From Bradyrhizobium semiaridum (GTDB lineage: Bacteria > Pseudomonadota > Alphaproteobacteria > Rhizobiales > Xanthobacteraceae): DNA of 32,750 nucleotides. The DNA is taken from assembly GCF_020329505.1 (NCBI RefSeq), contig NZ_JAGKJJ010000042.1, positions 1-32,750 of the forward strand, given 5' to 3'. This document shows positions 23,752 to 31,426 of the stretch, piece by piece. Positions within the stretch are counted from its first letter, which is position 1, and every line of letters starts with the position of its first letter. The notes beneath the pieces were generated by a model. That model was not told the origin of the DNA. It saw only the letters and a list, made by a program, of their open reading frames with translations, and ran no database searches. Position numbers and translations under genes: made by a program.

Positions 23752-24741
23752 TCAAGCGCGCGGGCGCGCTTTGGTCAGCACATCCGGATTGACGACATTG
23801 ATCGGCGTGCCTGCCGCATAGGCCACGATCTGATCGAAAATGTCGGTAAACTGCAGCTCGTATTCGTCGCGCGTGACGTAGCCAAGATGCGGCGTGCAGA
23901 CCACGTTATCCATGTTGAGCAGCGGATCCGACGTATCGCGCAGCGGCTCCTTCTCATAGACGTCGACCGCGGCCATGCCGGGCCGCCCTGCGCGCAGCGC
24001 AGCGACCAGCGCGCCGGGCTCGATCAGCGGCGCGCGGCTGGTGTTGACCAGCAGCGCCGTCTCCTTCATCCGCGCGAGGTCGCCGGCCTCGACGATGCCG
24101 CGCGTCGCGTCGACGAGGCGCATGTGCAGCGACAGCACGTCGCAGCGGGCGAAGAAGTCCGCCTTGCTCGCAGCGGTCTCATAACCGTCGGCGCGCGCCT
24201 TGACCATCGCCGGCTCGCGCGCCCAGACCAGCACATTCATGCCGAACGCACGGCCGTAGCCTGCGACCACCGCACCGATGCGGCCGTAGCCATAGATGCC
24301 GAGCGTCTTGCCGCGAACGGAGTGGCCGACGCCGATCTGCCACTTGCCTGCCTTCAGCGCCGACATCTGCTGCGGGATCGCGCGCATCGCGGCCAGAATC
24401 AGGCCCCAGGTGAACTCGGCGGTGGCGTAGGACGGCGTATCGGCATGCTGGCTCGACGACACGATGATGCCGAGCCGGGTGCAGGTGTCGATATCGATAT
24501 GCGGAAAGACGCTGCGCTGGCTGATCAGCTTCAGCTTCGGCAGCCGCTCCAGCAGCGCCGTGCGGATCTGCGTGCGCTCGCGGATCAGCACCAGCGCATC
24601 GGTGTCGCGCAGCCGCTCGGCGAGCACATCGACGTCCTGGACGTGGTCGTTCCAGATCGTGACGCCATAGCCGTCGAGCTTACGGAAGGCGTCGAGGGTG
24701 CGCAGCGTGTCGAAGTAGTCGTCGAGGATCGAGACCTTCAT
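23752..24741 (-). CDS. D-2-hydroxyacid dehydrogenase (NAD)
   Basis: This 329-residue member of the D-isomer-specific 2-hydroxyacid dehydrogenase family oxidises or reduces 2-hydroxy/2-oxo acids with NAD(P). The Rossmann motif is GIYGYGRIG (G148-G156). The catalytic set is visible: Arg in VNTSRAPLI (R236), Glu in VYEKEPL (E265) and His in CTPHLGY (H285). The N-terminal MKVSILDDYFDTL is typical of a phosphoglycerate-dehydrogenase-like subgroup, but there is no C-terminal ACT domain, so serine synthesis is not implied. The ATG at 24741 has GGAGGC upstream. It is the last gene of an operon with a gamma-glutamyltransferase-like enzyme and an FKBP isomerase (gaps 25 and 29 bases). Substrate is unknown. 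Confidence 0.92.
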   Translation of the reverse strand: MKVSILDDYFDTLRTLDAFRKLDGYGVTIWNDHVQDVDVLAERLRDTDALVLIRERTQIRTALLERLPKLKLISQRSVFPHIDIDTCTRLGIIVSSSQHADTPSYATAEFTWGLILAAMRAIPQQMSALKAGKWQIGVGHSVRGKTLGIYGYGRIGAVVAGYGRAFGMNVLVWAREPAMVKARADGYETAASKADFFARCDVLSLHMRLVDATRGIVEAGDLARMKETALLVNTSRAPLIEPGALVAALRAGRPGMAAVDVYEKEPLRDTSDPLLNMDNVVCTPHLGYVTRDEYELQFTDIFDQIVAYAAGTPINVVNPDVLTKARPRA

Positions 24742-24770
24742 CGCTGCGCCTCCGCTTGTTTGCCTGCCGG

Positions 24771-25229
24771 CTATTTCACGCCCAGCAGCTCGACATCGAA
24801 CATCAGCGTCGCATTCGGCGGGATGACGCCGCCGGCGCCGCGCGCGCCGTAGCCGAGCTCCGGCGGGATGATCAGCGTGCGCTTGCCACCGACCTTCATG
24901 CTGGCGACGCCCTCGTCCCAGCCCTTGATGACGCGGCCCGCGCCGATCGGAAACTCGAACGGCTCGTTGCGGTCGACGGAGGAGTCGAATTTCTTGCCCT
25001 TCTGGCCGTTCTCGTAGAGCCAGCCGGTGTAGTGCATGACGCAGATCTGGCCTGACTTCGGCGAAGCGCCGGTGCCGACCTTGCTGTCGATGATCTGGAG
25101 GCCTGAAGCTGTGGTCATGGGTTTTCCTGCGGTTTGGGCCGCTGCCATCTCGCTGACAACGGGCGTGGAGACCGCGGCCGCAATGCCGGCGAGCGCTGTC
25201 TTGATGATCGTGCGTCGCGAAGATCGCAT
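24771..25229 (-). CDS. FKBP-type peptidyl-prolyl cis-trans isomerase, exported
   Basis: This 152-residue protein has a single FKBP domain that catalyses proline isomerisation in the periplasm. The signal has a twin-arginine-like SSRRTIIK (arginines 5-6), a hydrophobic Ala-rich core and a cleavage region at AAAQTAG near residue 31. The FKBP part shows MHYTGWLYENGQKGKKFDSS, FPIGAGRVIKGWDEGVASMKVGGKR, IPPELGYGARGAGGVIPPNATL and a terminal FDVELLGVK, all canonical pocket segments (Tyr, Asp, Phe, Val-Ile, Trp, Tyr, Phe). The ATG at 25229 follows AAGGAG. It sits between the gamma-glutamyltransferase-like gene and the dehydrogenase and is probably cotranscribed with both. Tat rather than Sec export is likely but not certain. 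Confidence 0.93.
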   Translation of the reverse strand: MRSSRRTIIKTALAGIAAAVSTPVVSEMAAAQTAGKPMTTASGLQIIDSKVGTGASPKSGQICVMHYTGWLYENGQKGKKFDSSVDRNEPFEFPIGAGRVIKGWDEGVASMKVGGKRTLIIPPELGYGARGAGGVIPPNATLMFDVELLGVK

Positions 25230-25254
25230 GTGTCGTTCTCCTTGCTATTGGCGA

Positions 25255-26841
25255 TCAGTAGCCGAGCGCGCAGCCGTCCTTGCGCGGATCGGAGCCGCCG
25301 GTCAGCGTGCCTTTGTCCCAGTCGATCCAGATCGCCTGGCCGCCGCCGAGCGGCGCCACCACGCTGGTGGTCTTGTGGCCGATCTTCCTCAGCCCTTCGA
25401 CGATCTCGGCCGGCACGCTGTCCTCGAGCTGATAGACGCCCTCGTAGTGCAGGCCGCGCGGCATGTCGATCGCCTCCTGCACGTCGCAGCCATAGTCCAG
25501 CATGTTGGTCAGCACGTGGGTCTGGCCGACCGGCTGATACTGTCCGCCCATCACGCCGAACGGCATCACGGCGCGGCCGTTCTTGGTCGCGAGCGCCGGG
25601 ATGATGGTGTGCAGCGGGCGCTTGCCCGGCGCGATGCAGTTGGGGTGGCCGGGCTGGATGCGGAAGCCGCCGGCGCGGTTCTGCAGCAGGATGCCGGTCT
25701 TGTTGGAGACGATCGCCGAGCCGAACGAATGCGCGATCGAGTTGATGAACGAGCAGACGTTGCGATCCTTGTCGACCACGGTGATGTAGACCGTCGAGGG
25801 ATTCATTGGCGGCGCGACGTTGGGCAGGTCGAGCAGCCGGTCCATCCGGATATTCCTGATGTGCTCGTCGGCGAACTCCTTCGACAGGATGCCGGCGACG
25901 TCGACATGCGCATGCTGGGGATCGCCGATATACTGCTCGCGCATCATGTAGGCGATGCGGGCGGCCTCGGCTTCCAAATGGAATCGCTCGACGCTCAGCG
26001 GCTTGAATTGCGTCAGGTCGAAGCGCGAGAGGATGTTGAGCATCACCAGCATGGTGATGCCCGGGCCGTTCGGCGGGCACTGCCAGACGTCATGGCCCTT
26101 GTACATGGTGCCGATCGGCGAGGTCGTCTCGGTCGAATGCGCGGCAAAGTCCTCCAGCGTGTGCAGGCCGCCGATGCCGCGCAGCGTGTCGACCATGTCG
26201 GCGGCGATCTCCCCGCTATAGAATGCGTCGCGGCCCTTTTGCGCGATCGCGCGCAGCGTCTTGCCGAGTTCGGGCTGGCGGATCACGTCGCCGGCCACCG
26301 CCGGCTTGCCGTGCGGCAGCAAGTAGCGCTCGGTGTTGGTGCCGTTCTTCAGCTTCTCGAAACCGTTCTTCCAGTCGAAGGCGATGCGCGGGGCGACCAC
26401 GTAGCCCTCCTCGGCGGCCTTGATCGCCGGCTGCAGCAGCCGGTCGAGCCCGAACTTGCCGTGATCCTTCAGGATCACGTCCCAGGCATCGACAGCGCCG
26501 GGAATGCTGACGGCGTGCGCCGAGGTCAGCGGCACCGAATTGATCTTGCGCTCGAGATACCAGTCCGCGGTCGCCGCCATCGGCGCGCGGCCGCTGCCGT
26601 TATAGGCGGTGATCTTGCCCTCGCCGCGCGGCTGGATCAGCGCGAAGCAGTCGCCGCCGATGCCGGTCGATTGCGGCTCGATGACGCCGAGCAGCGCGCA
26701 GGCGGCCACCGCCGCGTCGGCCGCCGTGCCGCCCTCGCGCATCACCTCGATGGCCGCAAGCGCGGCTTCCGGATGCGAGGTCGCCACCATCGCGTTCTGG
26801 GCGTGGACGGTGGAACGGCCGGCGAAATGGAAATTCCTCAT
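25255..26841 (-). CDS. ggt: Gamma-glutamyltransferase family protein, no signal peptide
   Basis: This 528-residue Ntn-hydrolase precursor of the GGT family would self-cleave before a catalytic threonine to give large and small subunits. The likely threonine is T350 in NPSTVYITVVDKDRN, aligned with the TTHYSVVD region of classical GGT. Other family segments are GGTAADAAVAAC, STGIGGDCFALI, CPPNGPGITML and the C-terminal GGQAIWIDWDKGTLTGGSDPRKDG. There is no signal peptide, unlike E. coli GGT, which places it with cytoplasmic YwrD-like members. I chose the ATG at 26841; 22 in-frame upstream codons do not resemble the family. It heads the operon with the FKBP isomerase and the hydroxyacid dehydrogenase. 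Substrate may be glutathione, another gamma-glutamyl compound or an acyl amide. Confidence 0.9.
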   Translation of the reverse strand: MRNFHFAGRSTVHAQNAMVATSHPEAALAAIEVMREGGTAADAAVAACALLGVIEPQSTGIGGDCFALIQPRGEGKITAYNGSGRAPMAATADWYLERKINSVPLTSAHAVSIPGAVDAWDVILKDHGKFGLDRLLQPAIKAAEEGYVVAPRIAFDWKNGFEKLKNGTNTERYLLPHGKPAVAGDVIRQPELGKTLRAIAQKGRDAFYSGEIAADMVDTLRGIGGLHTLEDFAAHSTETTSPIGTMYKGHDVWQCPPNGPGITMLVMLNILSRFDLTQFKPLSVERFHLEAEAARIAYMMREQYIGDPQHAHVDVAGILSKEFADEHIRNIRMDRLLDLPNVAPPMNPSTVYITVVDKDRNVCSFINSIAHSFGSAIVSNKTGILLQNRAGGFRIQPGHPNCIAPGKRPLHTIIPALATKNGRAVMPFGVMGGQYQPVGQTHVLTNMLDYGCDVQEAIDMPRGLHYEGVYQLEDSVPAEIVEGLRKIGHKTTSVVAPLGGGQAIWIDWDKGTLTGGSDPRKDGCALGY

Positions 26842-26928
26842 GATGGAGAGCTCGCTTGATCGGGATGTGCTGACGCTGCGCGGCGGATGCCGCAGTACAT
26901 GACACATTCATCCCCGGCAGGGCAATGG

Positions 26929-26957
26929 CTGGCATGCCAGAGGAATTATCACGATAA
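26929..26957. promoter_or_regulatory. Two palindromes in the ggt-trhO divergent region
   Basis: CTGGCATGCCAG (26929-26940) is a perfect 12-bp palindrome. Five bases later TTATC-AC-GATAA (26946-26957) is a second dyad. They lie in the middle of the 168-base gap between the divergent gamma-glutamyltransferase-like and trhO genes, a fitting place for an operator. No regulator is recognised. Confidence 0.3.
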
Positions 26958-27009
26958 CGCATGACTTTGCGGGGTTTCGCGCGCGGGGCCGGCCTGATAA
27001 ACCCCCGCC

Positions 27010-27762
27010 ATGCCGCTCAAGGTTGCCGCCCTCTATCAATTCGCCGCGCTGCCGGAGTTCCGCGCCTTGCGCGAGCCGCTGCGCGCACTCGCCGCCGGGG
27101 TCGATCTGAAGGGCAGCGTGCTGCTGGCGCCGGAGGGCATCAATGGCACCGTTGCCGGCAGCGCCGCGAGCATCGACGCCTTCGTCGCGGAATTGCAGCA
27201 CGGCTCCCTGTTCGCCCGCCGCCTCGACAATCTCGAGCTGAAATTCTCCGAGGCTGCGCGGATGCCGTTCGGACGGCTCAAGGTGCGGCTGAAGAAGAAG
27301 ATCGTGACGCTCGGCGACACCAGGGTCGACCCGAACCGGCAAGTCGGCACCTATGTCGCGGCCGCCGACTGGAACGCGCTGATCACCTGTCCCGACACGC
27401 TCGTGCTGGATACCCGCAACGCCTTCGAGGTCGCGATGGGCACCTTCGAAGGCGCGGTGGATCCGCGGATCGCCAGTTTCGGGCAGTTCAAGCAATTCGC
27501 CGCCGATCATCTCGATCCGGCCAGGCACAGGAAGATCGCTATGTTCTGCACCGGCGGCATCCGCTGCGAGAAGGCGAGCGCCTATCTGCTCGCGCAGGGC
27601 TTCGCCGAGGTCTATCACCTCAAGGGCGGCATCCTGAGATATCTCGAAGAGATGCCGGAGCGTGACAGCCGCTGGCGCGGCGAGTGCTTCGTGTTCGATG
27701 AGCGCGTCGCGCTCGGACACGGGCTGCGCGAACGGACAGGCGAGAGCGCTGCCGATGAATGA
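27010..27762 (+). CDS. trhO: tRNA uridine-34 hydroxylase TrhO (rhodanese-like, YceA)
   Basis: This 250-residue protein uses oxygen to hydroxylate U34 of certain tRNAs, the first step of 5-(carboxy)methoxyuridine formation. The N-terminal half contains the family block LKGSVLLAPEGINGTVAGS (about residues 33-51). A rhodanese domain follows, with LDTRNAFEVAMGTFEGAVDP and the cysteine loop MFCTGGIRCEKASAYLLAQGF. C180 is the conserved catalytic cysteine and C186 the second conserved cysteine. It is shorter than the E. coli protein, as is common in alphaproteobacteria. The ATG at 27010 is supported by the family N-terminus (KVAALYQFAAL). Its stop overlaps the slyX start by 8 bases, so the two are probably translated together. 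Confidence 0.93.
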   Translation: MPLKVAALYQFAALPEFRALREPLRALAAGVDLKGSVLLAPEGINGTVAGSAASIDAFVAELQHGSLFARRLDNLELKFSEAARMPFGRLKVRLKKKIVTLGDTRVDPNRQVGTYVAAADWNALITCPDTLVLDTRNAFEVAMGTFEGAVDPRIASFGQFKQFAADHLDPARHRKIAMFCTGGIRCEKASAYLLAQGFAEVYHLKGGILRYLEEMPERDSRWRGECFVFDERVALGHGLRERTGESAADE

Positions 27763-27970
27763 CGCCGCGAAACTCAGCGAACGGATCGATGCGCTGGAGG
27801 TCCGCCTGACCTACCAGGACGAGACCATCGAGACGCTGAACCAGACCATCACCGCGCAGTGGAAGCAGATCGACGCGCTGACGCGCCAGATCGCCGAGTT
27901 GCGCGACCGGCTTCAGGATGCCGAGCGCCTTGCGCCGGGGCCCGCCAACGAGCCTCCACCGCACTATTGA
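27755..27970 (+). CDS. slyX: SlyX family coiled-coil protein
   Basis: This 71-residue acidic protein of the SlyX family has unknown function. The sequence LSERIDALEVRLTYQDETIETLNQTITAQWKQIDALTRQIAELRDRL is a continuous heptad-like coiled coil with the SlyX signature (ALE-x-R-x-x-x-Q-[DE]-x-T-I-E-x-LN). The C-terminus ends in a proline-rich PPPHY, as in other members. The ATG at 27755 overlaps the end of trhO by 8 bases, in another frame, with a weak GAGAG site inside trhO. It converges with the LysR gene across 44 bases. Confidence 0.9.
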   Translation: MNDAAKLSERIDALEVRLTYQDETIETLNQTITAQWKQIDALTRQIAELRDRLQDAERLAPGPANEPPPHY

Positions 27971-28005
27971 ACGGCGCCGCCGGGCGCGTCGGCACCGGAC
28001 GAGCT

Positions 28006-28027
28006 ACATGTTGCTCACATGTTGCTC
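28006..28027. repeat. 11-bp tandem duplication at the lysR stop
   Basis: ACATGTTGCTC is repeated twice in tandem (28006-28016, 28017-28027), straddling the LysR stop codon at 28015-28017. Removing one unit would leave the same C-terminus with TAG in place of TGA, so it looks like a recent neutral duplication. Confidence 0.9.
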
Positions 28028-28902
28028 ACTTGGCGGATCGGCTTCGTGCTGGCGAAGAACAGGCTCGACAATCGCTGCACCATCGCCGTCGCGCGGCTGC
28101 CCTCGAGCCCCGGACGGACGCACAACAGGCGCCTGTGCACCGGCAGCTCAGGCAGATAGTAGTCCTTCGCCGACACGAGGAAGGACGGGATCATGCGCTC
28201 CGGGCACGCCGTCAGCCCGTATCCGGCCCGCGCCGCCTCCAGCCGCAGCTGATGGTTCGGGCTTCTGAACACGATCTTGTACGAGATGTTGTGCTTGGTG
28301 AGGGTGCGGATCATCCAGTCGTCGCCCGGCCAGGCCAGGATCGGGATCGGCGCGCCGGGACGCAGGACAAAATCCCGTGAACGTACCCACACCGAACGTT
28401 CCTCGGCCTCGGCGGCGATCGTCAGTTCGGCTTCGGCATCGAGCACCGGATTGCTGTAGAGCAAGGCGATGTCGATATAGCCGTCGATCAGTCCCCTGGC
28501 GACGGTCGCCGACATGTCGACGTGGACCAGGACATCGGTGAGCGCATCGGAGGGATGGAGCTTCAGAAACTCCTCGGCAAGCATCGTGCTGACGCCAAGT
28601 CGCAGCGGCTGTGGTCCCTCGTGATTGCCGCCGAGCCGAAGCAGCTGGTCATTTGCTTCGAGGATACGCCGCGCCTGCTGCACCGCGACTTTTCCGAGTT
28701 CGGTCGTTGTGGTGCCGTTGGCTGTTCTGACGAACAGTGCGCCGCCAACCAGGCTCTGCAATCGCTTCACCTGCGAGCTGATTGCCGGCTGGCTGAGACC
28801 GAGACGTTCTCCAGCTTTCGACAGACTTCCCGTTTCAGCAATGGCAACGACGGTGCGGACGATCTCGGTCGGGATATTCAAGTGTTGACGTGGTCTGTGC
28901 AT
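28015..28902 (-). CDS. LysR family transcriptional regulator
   Basis: This 295-residue LTTR has an N-terminal winged helix-turn-helix at about residues 10-60 (IPTEIVRTVVAIAETGSLSKAGERLGLSQPAISSQVKRLQSLVGGALFVR). A substrate-binding effector domain follows from about residue 85, including LRLGVSTMLAEEFL. The effector is unknown. I chose the ATG at 28902, with GGAG about 9 bases upstream; an in-frame ATG at 28947 would add 15 residues, lacks a ribosome site and would overlap the upstream dyads. It diverges from the tadE-like gene across an AT-rich region of 396 bases containing T-A-rich inverted half-sites (28947-28995), a plausible autoregulatory and target site. Whether it controls the Tad-like genes is open. 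Confidence 0.9.
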   Translation of the reverse strand: MHRPRQHLNIPTEIVRTVVAIAETGSLSKAGERLGLSQPAISSQVKRLQSLVGGALFVRTANGTTTTELGKVAVQQARRILEANDQLLRLGGNHEGPQPLRLGVSTMLAEEFLKLHPSDALTDVLVHVDMSATVARGLIDGYIDIALLYSNPVLDAEAELTIAAEAEERSVWVRSRDFVLRPGAPIPILAWPGDDWMIRTLTKHNISYKIVFRSPNHQLRLEAARAGYGLTACPERMIPSFLVSAKDYYLPELPVHRRLLCVRPGLEGSRATAMVQRLSSLFFASTKPIRQVSNM

Positions 28903-29298
28903 CGCGAGCGCTCCAATCTCAGCACGGGACGCAATTACGATCTCCATAGTATGTCATTCAGCTATACTAACATTTGGTTGCACATTAGTTTAGCTGCAAT
29001 TCTCAATGATGTCGGATTGCTTGTCGCCATATGTCGCAGGATATGTATCGTTACGTGCATTGCGATGGATCGATGAGGTATCCCACAGCCGAATTTGCTC
29101 AGGCGCGCGGCACCACCCCCGGGTTTCTGCGGGGATCGCATCAAATATTTTGATCTCCTCATCAGGCGCCGCAGGCCGATAACATCGAGCGCTCTCATTA
29201 GGGCCGATTGCCGCCACTGATTCGCGGAAGCGTTTTCATAGTTTTCCTTAATCAAAGCCTCGCAACGTGGCGCCACTGTTTGCGTTTCGAGGTGTGCA
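28903..29298. other. 396-base AT-rich intergenic region between lysR and tadE
   Basis: No gene is supported here. The left part (about 28940-29060) is clearly more AT-rich than the rest of the window and carries the dyads at 28947-28995. ATCAAA-TAT-TTTGAT at 29140-29154 is another small inverted repeat. The right end has the tadE ribosome site GAGGTG just before 29299. No repeat of families A-D is present. Low GC may reflect regulatory DNA or a remnant of inserted sequence. Confidence 0.6.
28947..28995. promoter_or_regulatory. Inverted half-sites, candidate LysR binding region
   Basis: TAGTAT (28947-28952) and ATACTA (28964-28969) are inverted with an 11-base spacer. AGCTATACTAA (28960-28970) and TTAGTTTAGCT (28985-28995) form a second inverted pair with one mismatch and a 14-base spacer. 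They share the middle half-site, the kind of stacked dyad often seen in LTTR control regions. They lie 45-93 bases upstream of the lysR start. Confidence 0.45.
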
Positions 29299-29712
29299 AT
29301 GATCAGATTTTTCCGCTGTCGAAGTGGCGCATCCGCCGTCGAATTTGCACTGATGCTGCCGCTGTTTCTCGCGATCATATTCGGCATCATCGTATTCGGT
29401 TCATATCTCGCGATGGTGCATGGCGTGCAGCAACTCGCTGCCGAGGCAGCGCGTTCGTCGGTAGCCGGCATGACCGACACCGAACGCAGTAGCCTGGCGA
29501 CGAGCTACGTCACCGCGAATGCTTCGACCTATCCGCTGCTGGTGCCCGGCAATCTCTCGGTCAGCGCCGCGCCGTCGCCGTCGAACGCCAATGTCTATGT
29601 CGTGACCGTCAACTACAACGCGGCTGGCAACTTCATCTACAGCCTGCCCTTCGTCCCTACTCCGCCGACGACGATCGCCCGCTCGGCGGCCATCCAGTAC
29701 GGAGGCTTCTAA
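29299..29712 (+). CDS. TadE-like pseudopilin / pilus-assembly protein
   Basis: This 137-residue protein has the TadE signature: a short basic leader MIRFFRCRSG, then ASAVEFALMLPLFLAIIFGIIVFGSYLAMV. Cleavage by a prepilin peptidase after G10 would give a mature protein with glutamate at position 5 (E15), as in type IV and Flp prepilins. The rest is an extracytoplasmic domain rich in Ser, Asn, Val and Pro. TadE proteins are minor pseudopilins of Tad/Flp secretion systems. The ATG at 29299 follows GAGGTG. A TadG-like gene starts two bases after its stop. No tadA, tadB, tadC, cpaB, rcpA or flp gene is in the window, so the core machine must be elsewhere or this pair acts separately. Confidence 0.85.
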   Translation: MIRFFRCRSGASAVEFALMLPLFLAIIFGIIVFGSYLAMVHGVQQLAAEAARSSVAGMTDTERSSLATSYVTANASTYPLLVPGNLSVSAAPSPSNANVYVVTVNYNAAGNFIYSLPFVPTPPTTIARSAAIQYGGF

Positions 29713-29714
29713 CA

Positions 29715-31385
29715 ATGACAGGGATCGTCAAGCTGTTGCGGCGTTTCGGCGCCGACCAACGCGGCAACTTCGCAATGATCAGCGCCGGCCTGATGACGCT
29801 CGTCGTCGGCTGCGCCGGGCTCGCGGTCGATCTCGGCACGATCTTCGCCGATCGGCGCAAGACGCAGAGCACGGCCGACCTCGCCGCCATCGTCGCCGCC
29901 GCCAATCTGAGCAATGCGACCAACGCGGCCACCGCGACGGTGACCCAGAACAAGTATCCGGCCAGCGCGCTGGTCAAGGTTGAAACCGGGACCTACACGG
30001 CCAACGCCGCGATCTCGCCGCAGGCGCGCTTCGTAACCCCGGCGGTCGGCACGCCGAATGCCGCGCGCATCACGCTCAATACGCAGACCCCGCTCTACTT
30101 CGCGCGATATCTCACCGGTGCGAGCAACTACACGATCAGGACGACCGCCACCGCGACGTCGACCGAAATGGCATCGTTCGCGATCGGGTCGCGGCTGCTG
30201 TCGGTCAATGGCGGCGTGATCAACGCGCTGCTCGGCAGCATGCTGGGCACGACGCTGTCGCTCTCGGTGATGGACTACAACGCGCTGATCAGCGCCAAGA
30301 TCGACGCGCTGGACTTCCTGTCGGCGCTGGCGACGCGGGTCAATCTGACCGGCGTCACCTACAACGATCTTCTGTCCAGCAACATCAAGGTCGGCGACAT
30401 CGTCGCTGCCGCACTGACGACGCAGCAGATCACCAATGGCGCAAACGCCGCGACCACCGCATTGTCGACGATCTCCCAAGCCGTGACCGGCAGCCCGACC
30501 AAGATCTCGCCCGGCACGCTGGTCGATCTCGGGCCGTTTGCCAACCTCACGGTGGGGCAGAAGCCGAAGGTCGGCGCCAGTGTTTCGGTGTTCGACCTGA
30601 TTTCCACGGTGGCGCAGATCGCCAACGGCAACCATCAGATCGCGACTTCGGTCAATCTCGGCCTGCCCGGCATCGCCGACGTCTCCGTGCTCGCGACCGT
30701 CGGCGAGCGCCCGGTCGGATCGAGCTGGATCGCGGTCGGCACGCAGGGCGTCAGCGTCCACACCGCGCAGACCCGGCTGCTGATCTCGGTCAAGGTTCTC
30801 GGCAGCGGCAGCGTCTCAGCGATCAACCTGCCGATCTATGTCGAGGTCGCCTCGGGCACCGCGACCCTCAACACGGTGTCGTGCGGTCATCCGAACATCA
30901 GTACGTCGCAGGTCGCGATCGGCGTCACGCCGGGAATCGTCGACGCCTGGATCGGCAACGTGACCGTCGCCGACATGAACAACTTCACGACCAAACCCAA
31001 CCCGCCGCCGGCGACGCTGGTCAACGTGCTCGGCATCGGCGTCACCGGCCTCGCTCATGCCGGCATGGGCAACACCACGCCCACGAACGTGAATTTCAGC
31101 TACAGCGAGATCCAGTCCGGGACCAAGAAGACGGTGAACACCACCAACTTCCTCTCGTCGCTGACGGGCAGCTTGCTCGGCGACCTCTCGCTTCAGCTCA
31201 ATCTCGGCCCGCTCGCGCTGCCGATCCCGGGTTTGACGGCCGCGGTTGCCGGCATCCTGAACGGCGTGACGAGCCCGGTGGACCAGGTGCTGGCGTCGCT
31301 GCTCGCGACGCTCGGCGTCGGGCTCGGCCAGGTCGACGTTCAGGTCATGGGCATCCGCTGCGACGGCGCGGTGCTCGTGAACTAG
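29715..31385 (+). CDS. TadG-like pilus-assembly-related protein, no vWA domain seen
   Basis: The 556-residue protein has a TadG-type N-terminus: FGADQRGNFAMISAGLMTLVVGCAGLAVDLGTIFADRRKTQSTADLAAIVAAANL (residues 11-65). It combines an RGN motif, one membrane helix (about 21-41) and the conserved aspartate-rich and alanine-rich segment after it. Classical TadG proteins carry a von Willebrand A domain with a MIDAS DxSxS motif; I see none. The remaining 490 residues are rich in Thr, Ala, Val, Asn and Leu with repeated-looking L-L-G-S-M-L-G-T-T-L-S-L and S-L-T-G-S-L-L-G-D-L-S-L blocks, suggesting a long beta-rich external domain. The start has GGAGG nine bases upstream, inside the tadE end. It is cotranscribed with the TadE-like gene. 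Confidence 0.8.
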   Translation: MTGIVKLLRRFGADQRGNFAMISAGLMTLVVGCAGLAVDLGTIFADRRKTQSTADLAAIVAAANLSNATNAATATVTQNKYPASALVKVETGTYTANAAISPQARFVTPAVGTPNAARITLNTQTPLYFARYLTGASNYTIRTTATATSTEMASFAIGSRLLSVNGGVINALLGSMLGTTLSLSVMDYNALISAKIDALDFLSALATRVNLTGVTYNDLLSSNIKVGDIVAAALTTQQITNGANAATTALSTISQAVTGSPTKISPGTLVDLGPFANLTVGQKPKVGASVSVFDLISTVAQIANGNHQIATSVNLGLPGIADVSVLATVGERPVGSSWIAVGTQGVSVHTAQTRLLISVKVLGSGSVSAINLPIYVEVASGTATLNTVSCGHPNISTSQVAIGVTPGIVDAWIGNVTVADMNNFTTKPNPPPATLVNVLGIGVTGLAHAGMGNTTPTNVNFSYSEIQSGTKKTVNTTNFLSSLTGSLLGDLSLQLNLGPLALPIPGLTAAVAGILNGVTSPVDQVLASLLATLGVGLGQVDVQVMGIRCDGAVLVN

Positions 31386-31426
31386 GGGGACGACTGCGAC
31401 GGGCATCGCATGGGCAGGAGATTGCG

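Noticed and set aside
28962..29480. A 172-codon minus-strand frame across the lysR-tadE gap
   Set aside because: It overlaps the start of tadE on the opposite strand, has no recognisable motif and uses codons unlike neighbouring genes.
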